DNA of 64,000 nucleotides from Sebastes aleutianus. Its lineage: Eukaryota; Chordata; Actinopteri; Perciformes; Sebastidae. The stretch spans positions 22,188,367 to 22,252,366 of the forward strand of contig CAKAKS010000039.1 of NCBI GenBank assembly GCA_916700875.1, written 5' to 3'. A model generated the notes under the pieces. The model was not told where the DNA came from, made no database searches, and was given only the letters and a program-made list of their open reading frames with translations. How positions within the stretch are numbered: position 1 is the first letter of the stretch; the number at the start of each line of letters is the position of its first letter. Below, in pieces: positions 1-12,300 of the stretch. The translations under genes and the position numbers were made by a program.

Positions 1-31
1 GCTCCGGAGCCGCAGGTTGCTGACCCCTGGA
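1..31. mobile_element. Terminus of a hAT-like element at the left edge
   Basis: The first bases read GAGCCGCAGGTTGCTGACCC, matching in style the inner and outer end of the hAT-like element at 50406-51502 (GGTTGCTGACCCCTG). The remainder lies outside the window. Confidence 0.5.
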
Positions 32-1140
32 CTAGCACATGTTTACATGTTTTAAACCTGCAGTAGGCAGAATGTTTTTGGCGTAATTGGGCAAAAAATC
101 CATAATAACCTTTCAGCATATTGTAATTCAAGTGCTCTGAGAGAAAACTAGCCTGTAGCACCTCCTCATGGCTCTGTTTTCAGGCTTTAAAAAAATGTGG
201 ACGGGAGACTTTGACCAATCACAGGTAATTTCAGAGAGAGAGCGTTCCTATTGGCTGTGCTCCGGCCGGTGGGCGGTGCTTAGTATTTCTTCAACTGTTC
301 TCAACATGGCTGCTGGGTATCAAACTTTCTCATTTCACAGCTAAATAGTACACTACAAGATGTTTCTGAAAACATTTAGGCGAAAAAAAAGGCATTACAG
401 TAACATTATATTGATTCATATTTAATCAGCGCTGCCTGGTTTGACCGTTTGCTTGGCGTTCACAAGTGATTGACAGCTGCTCAGAGACGGCAAGGCTCCA
501 GCTCGGCTCTGATTGCTTGTTTTCCTCTGGTCTGTGAAATCTTGCAGATGCCATTAGGAACACCGGAGGACAAAGACGCACATACGTTTTTTTTCAGATT
601 ACCTGTCTCATGTACTACTGTCAGGATATACTGACCGTTTTATAAAAATAACTTTTTTTAAAAGCATATTTGATCCATTACTACCCAGTGCAGCTTTTGT
701 TGTTCAAAAAACAAATTATTTTTCTCACACTGTTTGTCTGAATATACCTGTATGTATTCACCCTCTGTCTGAAATGATCCGTTTCAGCGCCTGTGTCTTT
801 AAGAAACTCCCCTCCCGAAAAAGGCTCTGATTGGCTAAGGAGAATAAAAAATATGGTGCAAAATATGGTGCACCTTTGTAACGGTAGTTCTCAAGCCGTG
901 TGCGGTATATTCCAATGAGCCTGTGTAACAGGTGTGTTCTTGCACTGATGAGTGTTGTGTTTACCGTGTTCAAGAAGAAGAAAAGTCCATATGAACGCCT
1001 CCCTCTTGTTGTATTCACGACCTCGTAAATGGAAAGTTTATGAAAGCTCAGAGTTCGCGACTTCTGACGTGTTGACGTTGTCAGAAATGGCGGAGGCCTT
1101 GGAAGTTCATTTTTCGGTACATAATAAGTGAATATATTGT
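32..1140. repeat. Dispersed repeat, copy related to 44590-45120
   Basis: No gene. From about 40 to 660 the sequence runs parallel to 44590-45090. Shared landmarks in the same order are TTTCAGGCTTTAAAAAA, TTTCTCATTT-ACAGCTAAA, GCTCTGATTGCTTGTTTTCC, GCAGATGCCATTAGGA and ACTACTGTCAGGATATA. A stretch near 740-780 (GAATATACCTGTATG, ACCCTCTGTC) also resembles the element at 54257-54657. Probably a non-autonomous transposon family. Confidence 0.65.
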
Positions 1141-2079
1141 AATTTTAGTCATATATTGTTAATATTCCCAACGGCCTCATCTTTTTCCTCTGTCATTATG
1201 CCTTTGCATTTCCTGCATTATGTTACCCACTTGCTAGCTTGCTAAACTGTTAGCCTCTGTGGCTTCTAGACGCCAACAGTAACGTTAATATTGCCGTTTC
1301 TTAGCAGCGGTGTTCTCACGACTTTGACAACTTGAACGGCAAGCATATCATGTACAAGACTTCCCATGTTGTAAACACAAGCTCATGAGTTTCATTTGAA
1401 GGCATCAAAAGACACCACAGGCCAGTGGTGCCAGTTGAGCTGGTTTATTCAGATAACAGACAAACAGTGTGGTCACACCGGGCTGGAACATGTCTGGAAC
1501 ATTTATCTTCAGTAATGATGTTACTAGAAACATTCATGTTACCACACAACAACACACAGCTTGGTAGTTGGCAACATAGCACATGTGGTTGTCCGTAGAA
1601 CAGACATACTAAAATAAGTCTTTGTCCATGTCTCAACACCTCTAGGTACATACAGTATACATTTATATGACAAAATTATGAACCAAAAATCTGCACAGTG
1701 TAATAATCGTGACTTACCCCCTCACACAGTCAAGGTAAACTGGCAAGAATGTGAGGTGCGTCATTCCCTTAAAGGCAACTACACATATTTTAAAGTGACA
1801 GAACACTGAACCAAAATACACATTTATTTACAGCTCTGGTACAATGGCAAGTGGAAGCATTATTAACCGTGTTACACCTGCATGTGACATAGTAAGGGGA
1901 TCCAAATCTAAATGGCTTGTTGAATCAAATGTTTTCTGATCTAGGCAGCCCACAGAAAACTGACTGGGTTGTCTTATTTCACAGTTTGTGGTTTGGTAGG
2001 CACTCCAGATACCCAAATGTACGTGAACAAGCACTTAAAACATGAGTTTCTCATGATATGTCCCCTTTAAATTAATAGT

Positions 2080-2440
2080 GTCAAATTTTTGGGTGCTCAG
2101 ATCCTTTACTTAAGTAAATGTAGTATTTCAATGTAAAAAATACTCTCTTCCAAGTAAAAGTTCTGAATCCAAAAGGTATTATCTGAAAAATACAAATAAA
2201 ATATCAAAGTAAAAGTTTATTGAATTCTAAGTAAGCAGCATTTTAATGTAGCTGATCAACTACTTTATATACTGCTGGGTAGTTCAATCTAGAATAATAG
2301 GTGATATCTTAATTGTATGTTCTGAATGTAAACTCAATTAGTTAATAGCTGTCAAACTAAAGTGCAATACTTCCCTCTGAAATGTGGTGGAATAGAAATA
2401 TAAAGTGGCATTACATGTACTGTAAATGTACTTTTCACTT
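2080..2440. repeat. AGTAAAAGT-type teleost repeat
   Basis: A run built of 'cttaagtaaatgtagta', 'caagtaaaagttctga' and 'agtaaaagttta' motifs, similar in style to 41290-41660 (TACTTGTACTTTACTTGAG). This is a pattern common in fish MITE copies. The rest of 1140-4270 holds no gene and no other clear structure. Confidence 0.4.
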
Positions 2441-4278
2441 ATACATTACTTATTGTGTGGAAGTATGTGGAAAAACATCTAAATCAAATCCATAATTCAA
2501 AGGAGAGACATGAATTGTAAAAAATGTAAAATGAAAAGTACAAATCATGTTTAAAGTAAAAAAAAATAAAGCTTTACCTGAAATTATCCAAAAGATGTTT
2601 AAAATAAGAGAATGACTTGAGAGGAATATGCACAATAAACAAGTGTGAGGACTAATGTGAAAATAATAATTTTGTTTCAGTGAAAGGGGTGAACATACAG
2701 TAGGCTACTGTAGGTAACGGTTGAATTGAGGATCTAAATAAGTGTAAGTAAAAAAATGTTTAAAAGTAATTTATTGAAATGTATGACAAGAATGCATTGG
2801 TACAGTAGGAAGCGGTAATATTGTAAGTATGTGTCTGATACTCTTCATGACAAATATGTTGTATATTGTAGGAAGAGTTGTAATAAACTGTATTTTCAGC
2901 CTACTCAGTCTGTTGAAAATCCTCTATGTTGTGCTACTGTGTGGTGTTGTATTCTACAGGGTTGTTTTTCTGGACGTAATGGTCTGTTTTGTTGCTTTTT
3001 TACTTACATATTCTGTACTTTATTGTATGTATGATAATCACCTTTCATGACATTTTATTTATTTATTTTATATTTAGAATTATTAAAGCTATATCTGTAA
3101 GAGTAAATTAAAGTTAACATCAGAGACACCTTGTTTTGCAGCACTTTCCCCAATTTCGTTCAAGCAGTAAAAGCCAAAGCCCAAAGAAGAGGCCATGGGA
3201 ATAGACTGACTGGCCCTTTCACTCACATTCATTCAGCTTGGACTGAGCTAATCCACCTAGTTGTGAAAAGCCCACGTTGCATCACAAATCGCTTAACCTT
3301 TACAGTTAACACACAATAAGTATATTTGTTTTTGCAGTTGCAAATTGTCTGGGTCGTCCTCTTTTGTTTGTACAGTGACATGCATTAACCTCTGTGGTTC
3401 AAAGAAGGTGAAGTGATGTGATGTGATGTGGTGATATGATAGGGCTGTGGAGAATCACATAAAGAGCTACAGGATAACACTGAACAATGGACTTCTAAAA
3501 ACAGCAGCAGACAATATCATCTGGTCATCAAGTTTTAATGGAGTTAATCAGTGGACACATTCACTGGGTAACTACAGCACAAGAAAGCATACAGGTGTTG
3601 TCCTCTGTTCACCCATATCCACAGAGCACTGATGAAAAATTGATTTGCTAATAACACTCTGAAAGTCTCTACAGTCGTTTGCACTGCAGCCTGCGACATC
3701 TTCTACCTTCACGTCACTTGACACAACAGTAAGTCACCGGGGTAGGATACAGATTTTGCATTATTAATTCAGAAGGAGCATGTAAACAATCTGCCGTGTT
3801 TACAGAAACAGGGGCAAGATCCATGGTTACTGAGTTTTCTTGACACGTTTATTTAAACTCATCATGTCTGGGACAAAGAGCTATTGCAGGTTTTCTCTGG
3901 AAAGTTGTCCAGATAAATCAGTAAACATGCTTCTAAACAGCCCCAAAGTGGGCTGATAAACACATGCCAGCCAGAGTCAAATTGTGAATTAATGCAGGAT
4001 GGCAAGACACTCCAAAATATTAAAACTAATGGCAAACTAGTGGCAACCTACAGTGGTCGAAACATGTTGGCTTTTTTAACGATTTAGCCACTATAATAAG
4101 GGCTTTTTAAGATATTCTCGATCCTCGTTTGCCACTTGTTTTAATATTTTGGAGTGCCGGGATTACCTTCCTGTCTATCCTGATTTTTTTACCCATATTC
4201 CAACAGCACCTGACACGTTTTGCTTCACGGTTGAGTACACCGAGCAACCAGTTATCTCTCTTTCCATTGTGAATTAAT

Positions 4279-5024
4279 TAGAGTTGTCAAAGTTAATGCG
4301 ATAAGAATGCGTTAACGCAAATTTGTTTCAACGGCACTAATTTCTTTAACACATTAATGCAACTTTTGCAACGATTTTTAGGTTGCTCAGTTTTAAAGCT
4401 AGAGTGAAGTTATATCATATGAAACTAGAAAACCAGATAAATCCATTGGTACCACATCATACTAGCTTGTCGTGAAGGAGCCTAAATAACTAAATAAATA
4501 AACTTAAGCTACAGTTTTGGCCAGGAAAACCTGGCATGGCCATTTTCAAAGGGGTCCCTTGACCTCTGACCTCAAGATATGTGAATGAAAATGGGTTCTA
4601 TGGGCACCCACGAGTCTCCCCTTTACAGACATGCCCACTTTATGATAATCACATGCAGTTTGGGGCAAGTCATAGTCAAGTCAGCGTCAAGTCAGCACAC
4701 TGACACAATGACAGCTGTTGTTGCCTGTTGGGCTGCAGTTTGCCATGTTATGATTTTTATGCTAAATGCAGTACCTGTGAGGGTTTCTGGACAATATGTG
4801 TCATTGTTTTGTGTTCTTAATTAATTTCCAGTAATAAATATATACATACATTTGCATAAAGTACGCATATTTGTCCACTCCCATGTTGATAAGAGTATTA
4901 AATACTTTTACAAATCTCCCTTTAAGGTTCATTTTGAACAGATTAAAATGTGCAATTAATCATTAACTATGGGCAATCATGCGATTAGTCACGATTAAAT
5001 ATTTGAATCGATTTACAGCCATAG
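4279..5024 (-). repeat. hAT-like non-autonomous element, copy 1
   Basis: The same family as 19597-20279 in the opposite orientation. It starts GAGTTGTCAAAGTTAATGCG and ends ATCGATTTACAGCCATAG. The internal order (AAAGGGGTCCCTTGACC, GGGCACCCACGAGTCTCCCC, CATGCAGTTTGGGGCAAGTC) is the reverse complement of copy 2. No open frame of note. Confidence 0.75.
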
Positions 5025-5599
5025 GATTAATGCATTCGAGGAGGCAAGAGACAACATTTCTCACCCCAAAATCAAATGTTTATGTGTAAGGGGTCAGTTT
5101 GGATTGACAAAGGTCAAAGGTTGATTAGCTTGGTATACTCAGAGGAATGTTTGCTTTGAACAGTTTGAATACTCCATTGATGTCTCTGTCTTAAACTGAT
5201 TACCTGGCACAGAATTTACGTAAGCCTGTTTTTGCATTTGCAGGATTTTTGCAATAACATGCAAATACACTGCTGCCTCTTTAATCAAGCGGCAAAAAAA
5301 TGGGCACTGTTACAGAAAGTACTTGCCCGCTCTTCACCCACACAGAAAGCCTATTATGATTCAGACTGCTGACCTCCCAATTTATCCCAACATGACTGAG
5401 CATTGGTCCAACACATCATATTTTTGGCTATTTGGTAGTCTATAGCCGCTGTCCCAAATACTGAGGCAAAAACTAAATAGTGTTAAAAAGCATAGAGCCT
5501 GAAAAAGAACACTTGATTCTTGCAATCAGTACAATCAACAATCAGCTCCATCTATCCTTTACTGATATCCAATAAAAAAATGAAAGCTCTATTAAATAA

Positions 5600-6323
5600 T
5601 ATGGGAACATGGTTGAAAGGCGTTTTTATTTTCAAATGAATTGACCATTTTCCATCCACATTAATTTGTCCAAAAGATGGAATTCAGGGAATTACCAAGT
5701 GCTGCCCATTTTAGCCTCCTTGGTGCATTCTATATACAAATCTATATACACACACAATAACTTCATGATGTCACATATTTGACAAAGTGATGCTGCCCGA
5801 TCCTTTGGATTGGCAAACAAATAAGAAATAAAGGTTAGAACCTTTTTTGCGATAACAACATCTCACAAATCAATTCACATTATGACAAGTTTTTTTTCCT
5901 CATAATTATTAGAAAATAAAAAAAGCATGAACATGTAGGAAAGCCGTGAAAAACAAACCTGATTCCTGCAAAGTAGAAGCAAGATCTGCAGAAAAAGGAA
6001 AGGCCTGGAGGCGATGAAGCATAAAATACTATGTACAATAAAAAGCGCAATCTACTATGCAGGTTTCAAGGGTTCGTTCCTGAATGGGCAGATGTTGGCA
6101 GGCTCACTTTGCCACTGGAGTTGATTTGTGTTTGTCCTCTTGGTGCTCTACTCGTTACCAAGGAGTCAGAAACAAGAGCAAGGTAAAACAGAAGTCCCAT
6201 AGGATGCTGTGTCATAAATACAGTATGTTGTGACCACTTAGTGATCGGACCGTGGAGTACTCTGATTGGCTGGCTGTCCGGTTTTCACAGTCCAATGTTG
6301 CAATTATAAATGGCACACTTGTG
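5600..6323 (-). other. Probable NR2C1 3' untranslated region
   Basis: The sequence downstream of the NR2C1 stop (stop codon at 6324-6326) has no further coding exon on the minus strand. An AATAAA-type signal on the minus strand lies near 5624. It could end the transcript about 0.7 kb after the stop. This is inference from position only. Confidence 0.35.
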
Positions 6324-9300
6324 TCAGACCCCGGAGACCGCCTGGCTGTTATAATCGGTGGACTCCATTTTGAGGATGTAAGGGATGATGCTGTCGATCT
6401 GCACGTTGCCGATGAGCCCGGCGAAGAACAGCTCCTCTGTGACAGCTGCACTTATCAGCCGGAGGGCAGGGAGACGCAGCAACAGCTTGGATAACCTGAG
6501 AGCAATGAGAAGGGAAATGAGACATACCATTTAAAACATGTGTACTGTAGCAAGTACATCTATGATATCATCACAAATCTGTCTTGCTTAATATAAAGCA
6601 ATACATCAGACAGGCATTGCATCCCTTTTAGGGGAAAGAAACACGCTGTCACATATGGAGAAAAACGGGAAATGCAGAAAAGCGGTTGTGTAGCGGGTTA
6701 ACCGAAGCTTTCACACTGAGATCTGAGGCACTTAAGATGAGTGAATATTCACTGTCGGTGTGGTAAATCACTAAATGATGTTGTGACAGTTACTACTGAT
6801 GGATTAGTTAGCTTAGCTAGCTTGAGTGGGAGGCTGCTGCATATGGAGTCAGATCAGTCTCTTTATTAATGAATGCACACAGAAGGATTTACAAATGTAT
6901 TTTGTGATATATATATAAATGACTCTCTCCAAAAATATTTTTCAAAGCACACAAAATAGTTATCGTTGTATGTAAATGTAAACAAAATCCACATAAAAAA
7001 AACAAGGTTCACAGATAATTTTTCTGATGCACACGCAAATATGTCTTGTTTTAAATAAATGTATATTTTTTTACATTTATATACAGCGATTACTACTTTT
7101 GTGTGCATTGAAACATATTTTTGTGGAGAGTCTTTTATATATAAATCACAAATTACATTTGTGAATCCTTCTGTGTGCATTCATTAATATAGAGACTGAT
7201 CTGACTCCATAGCTGCAGTACAGTCATACAGTACGGCAGCATCAGACTGTTGTCTCTGACTAAATCTCAGCCTAAAGATCAAGCAGTTGGCTATTAACAG
7301 GTTAATTATTTACAGATAACGCTAAGCCTAACGATACCTGGTGATTCAATCAAATATGTGGTTATAGATGTCTGGATAAGCAATATCAGGCCACTGTGTC
7401 AGGTCATTCATCCACTTGGGGAAGACTGAAAGGGCATGACGACGATCAACATTAATTTATTAATTTATCGCGATCGCTCAGATTAAGGCAAGGTCGCAAA
7501 ATAATTATTAGAAATGTGTATAAGACAAATGTTTCTATAACAAGAAATAAATGCATACAAAATTGTCAAAATTACAATCCAAACACTTCTATTCGATCTT
7601 TGGTTTTCAATCCCAAAAAAGGATTGCGACCTTGACGTTGTTAAAGTACCGTATGTGCCGGTCTGGTGTATTCTGTATTAGTACATCATTATGTAGTACA
7701 GAGGTAAAGCCTACTGACCGATAGCAGTCTTCCGGGTAGGTTCTGGTTACGTAGTCCTGCAGCTCCATGTAGGCCTTCTCCTGAAACCGCTCTATCTGTG
7801 GGGTATTATCTATGCCTGGGTGATCTAGTACAGAAACAACACACAGTCAGACAGGAGTCAATGCACATTTGGCCCTAGGTTTATATACAACTTCTGCTGA
7901 GGATTTTCCTCTAAGGATTCTGCCCCAACAGGACGACAAGAAAAATTTAATTTTCATTTTGTAAAGTGGTCGGTTGTCTACGCACCAGGACTAAAGAGCA
8001 CGATGGCTTTGAGGTAGGCATATTCATAAGAGTCTGGGGTCAGCTTGATCATGCTGTTACAGAACTCCTGCATCCTCCAGATGTGCTCCATTACTAGTTT
8101 GACTCGATCTGGGGACAGCTTATCTGTAGGAGATAAAAAAAAAAAGAAGAGGAGTCAGGGATACATGGGGAAGAGCATCAGTATAGTTTTTCTTTTTGCA
8201 AATTCAAGACAGACTGAGCCACAAAATAAACATGACAAATCTCAAGGTAGGGCTGTCGCTGTGAACGAATTTCCCCTGCAGTGATAATGATTGGCTCAAC
8301 AGCGCGATATGCAGTATTACTGCCATTTCTATTGCAAATTACTGGTTTTAGTGCTATATAAATAATTTTTATTGTTAGGCTATTATTAGGTAATGTATAT
8401 TGTTGCTATTTAAATGACAAAGATGACAGTTTTAAAACTAATTAAATACATGTTTATTGTTAAATGCAGAACACAGAAGGGCAACGAGGCGCAGCGTTTT
8501 TTTGGTTGCGTCTGGTTGCTATGATGTGAAGTAGAAGTAAAAATGTCGGCACAAGGTAGAGTATTTGCTCTGGGTGAAGGGAAGGCTGAAGCACGTCGGG
8601 AGGGGGGACGGACCCGCCGGTCTATGTGAATTAATTTCTCCTACATTATTGTTGTTTTTGTTCAGCAACATTTGTAAACTCTCGACGACCAGAAAAAAAA
8701 CAACAAACGAGCAGCACTCAGCGCAGAATAGACGCTCAGCGCCTTGTCAAGCTGTGGTGTTTATAGTGTAAATATGCAGCGCTCTCGTTGCAAATAATTC
8801 AAAAAAGAAAAAAAACTTGAACATAGAGGTTGTGGCAGTTGGCTTGTCAATAGTATTACAGTATTGAGGTTATTGCGACAGCCCTATCTCGAGGTCTGCT
8901 TGGCATTAATTGTGTTAAACCTTGCAGACAATCCCAGCAGAGCCCTCCTACCTTCCTGTAAGCTGGTCTGCAGATGGTTGATAATGGCACCTAGGATGGT
9001 ACCAACATTCATGACGTTGGAGCACTGTGCCAGACCCAGGGCAAACAGCTCATTCCAGCAAGCTTTCATTAAGTTAATGTCATTGTCTTGGCCACTGTAA
9101 AATAAAATAAGATTAATGTTACTACAGAGAACTGTGTGGCCGCATTAGAGAAAGCTCACTTAGCTGTCATTTTATAACTGACATGTAATGACACACTCCA
9201 ATGCCACCATTTAAAAAGGTGTTATAAAACAATGAAAAAATCTTGTGACAAAGGCTTACCCAAGGGTTTGAAAGGCAGGGATGGAGCGCGCCCAGTGCAT

Positions 9301-12300
9301 AGAGAGGAAAAGTAGCCGGGAAGCTGACTCACAGATGTAGTTGACATTGAGGTACTCTGGCACAGGCAAAGGCATCATAAGCTGTAGGAACAAATGGCAG
9401 AGTAAATGAGGAACACATGAATACAGCGCTTATGAGACAAAATGTTTAAAAATGTGTAACTCAGTAAAACATATGTTCACATTTCTTCATGCTTCAACTG
9501 CTATATACAATACTGACTTAACTCAACTGTACAATAATTTATGCAATAATTCAACTGTGCAATACTCTGTCATTAATACTGCACATTTCAAGAAATATTC
9601 TTATTTATACCATTCTTGTTTTTATTTAACACATTGTATATACTTATTTGCATTGTGGTTTCATGTTATATATATTGCATGTTGTACATATTTCTTATAT
9701 TCTCATTTCTTATTTTTCTTATTTACTTATATTTCTCTACATATATTGTGTTATATATTGTAGCATTATGTAGATCATTTACATGTTACATAATCTATTT
9801 CTATCTTTTTACATTTCTTTATGTTTATATAAGAGCAACTGTAATGCCCCAATTTCCCCCCGCAGATCGATAAAGCATTTCTGATTCTGATAAGCAGGGG
9901 TTTTGGTCATCCTGAGAGTAGAGGTCAGTGGCCGTGGTTTTACCTTGAAAGGGATGTGGCTGTCGGAGAGTATCGGTCCCTCCAACTCCACCACAGGACC
10001 TGTCTGGTCCCCTGACATCAGCTGCATTGTGGCCTCCAAGGACTCTCCCGCTGAGCCATCACCAGGGTGCAGCACTTTAGCCAGGGTATCAAAAGCTCTA
10101 ATTGTATGCAAAATATGAACACGAAAAGTTAACATTAAAAAGATCCAAGTTTTGAGTTAGACGTCTAATTTATATATATATAGCTTACACAGAAACACAA
10201 AATATAGGATATAACTCAGAGCAGCACTGTAGTGCACCCTGGACATATGGTTCATTTTGATCGACTATGGGTGAATCTAATTAAGTCCTTAAGAGCGGAG
10301 TCAGAAACCACATGGCCCTCCAGGAAATTCTATTAAAGCTTTTATGATGAATGGAAAATAACAGCCCCTGGGTTTCTTTATAGCCCTCTAAAGCTCATGT
10401 CGATCTCTAGTATATGTATCAACTTATTCAGACACAACTTCTGGTTAGTATCAAAGCCCCTTGATCCTTTATGACATCTCCCTCACCGAGTGATATCACT
10501 TGCAGTTTGCTCATCTCCTTGGAGGTCTGTCATCGAGCTGTCCCCGTTGCTGAGCGTTTCATCTCCCATCAGATCATTGCTGCAGTCACTTGCTTCCCTG
10601 GCTTTGTTGAGGTGGGCGAGGGACGTCACTACATTTGCCAGCGTGCCGAGGTCACCTTGAGAATGGTCATCCTGCTGAACAGGAAGCAGTCATTATCAAC
10701 CATGTTTCATAAACACAAAAGTTTTTAAATTTTTTTTTTGCACCACAAGCAATTATTCCTTTCTAAATTCTAAGTTATCAATCTGGTGTATTTAAAACCC
10801 CAACAATCTCAGGGGCTTTAGTATGGATTGATTATAGACTGGCTAGGTAGGACTTTGGTTAAATGTACTGTCATTTGACTGCGTCAGTGTTACCTTGTCA
10901 GGTGATGCTGGAATCAAGATGGTGTTTTCCATCTTGGAGAAGGGCTGTTGGATGTTGAGCAACATGCTTGACTCAAGCAAACTTGTAGACCTGAAGTTAA
11001 GAGATTTAATAATTAAAATTGCATTATGTAATATGGAATCATGCAATATGATTAAGTCATTACTCAAACTCTTATCAGTTTATTAGTTAGACGTGTACAA
11101 TCTAAGTTAATTCAGTCCAATGCAACAAATCCCATATTTCTTAATCTTATACTGGTCAGATAAAGACAGTGTATCAGAGAGACGCTAAGTCAACTCTGTG
11201 GCAATTTTTGATGCTGCAGTGATGATGTTGTATTGGACTACATTAGATTGAGAGGTGTTTCTAGTTTCCTTTCTCCATAAAGTATGGGAGGAAAAACGTA
11301 AGAAAAAACTGCTACAGGAATGAGTCATAAAAGCTGGAAATGAGTTTGCATTTTAGCACTTTCGGTTCCCTCGTCTGGAAGTCAATGGGTTTTTAGTTGG
11401 ATGCCTGAAATAAGGTCTGTGGTTAACACAAGCTGAACAGATTTTTATGTTTTGTTCTACGACATAAAATACATCAACAAATATCCCACTTGTGAATTTT
11501 TAAGCCTTTATGTGTGTTAAAAAAGGCGGTTACTAACAAGTGACTACTAAAGGTCATCAGTCTGACGTTACAGTCTCGTTGTTTATACTAGCGTTCATGT
11601 GACCGTGGTGTTGTTCGTTAATAGCCTCACGTTAGCTTTATATTTTTGAATCTGGCGATTGCATTCGCACTTAAAAAATCTGAAAAGTGGTTTTCATTTG
11701 TGAAGATTATCTTGCTGAACAAAACATGTAAGTAATCCAAAACCCAATAGAAAAATCCCATTGGCAAAAATACGTCATCCCTGCACCACCATCCGCATTC
11801 GCAGAGTTACAGATGACTATTTCCCAATGTAAGTCTGTGGGAAAAAGTATTTTTGGGACCAATGGCATCACGTGATGGACACAGAAATTGTAGTACCGCC
11901 GTTTGGCCACTATGAAAATTTGCTTCAAAGCCGAGCGCTATTCCTGGGGGCTTGTTCACCACTCTATATGATGCAGTCCAATAGAATACCATAGAGATAT
12001 TAGAATTTAACAGAGATATTCTTCACACCAGGGCTATTTATTGTGTTGTATTAGACTGTACAGGTGTATCTAATAAACTGGTAAATTAGTGTATTGTATT
12101 TTGTGAAGTGGATGTACCTAGCAGTTTCCTTGTCGGACATAAAAGTGGGTGTGGCCGCCAGAGGGCTACACAGGTTTTTACGGATGTAGATTTTCTCAGT
12201 GGAGGCTGCGCAGTTGACAGATTTTTCTCTGGTGGTCACTTCAACGGGCTTCCTCTCACATTGCACAGCTAAAGACAAAACAAAGACATAACAAAGACAT

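Noticed and set aside
1..5600. Search for NDUFA12, the next gene after NR2C1 in human
   Set aside because: I found no exon resembling it in this interval, so it must lie further left or elsewhere.
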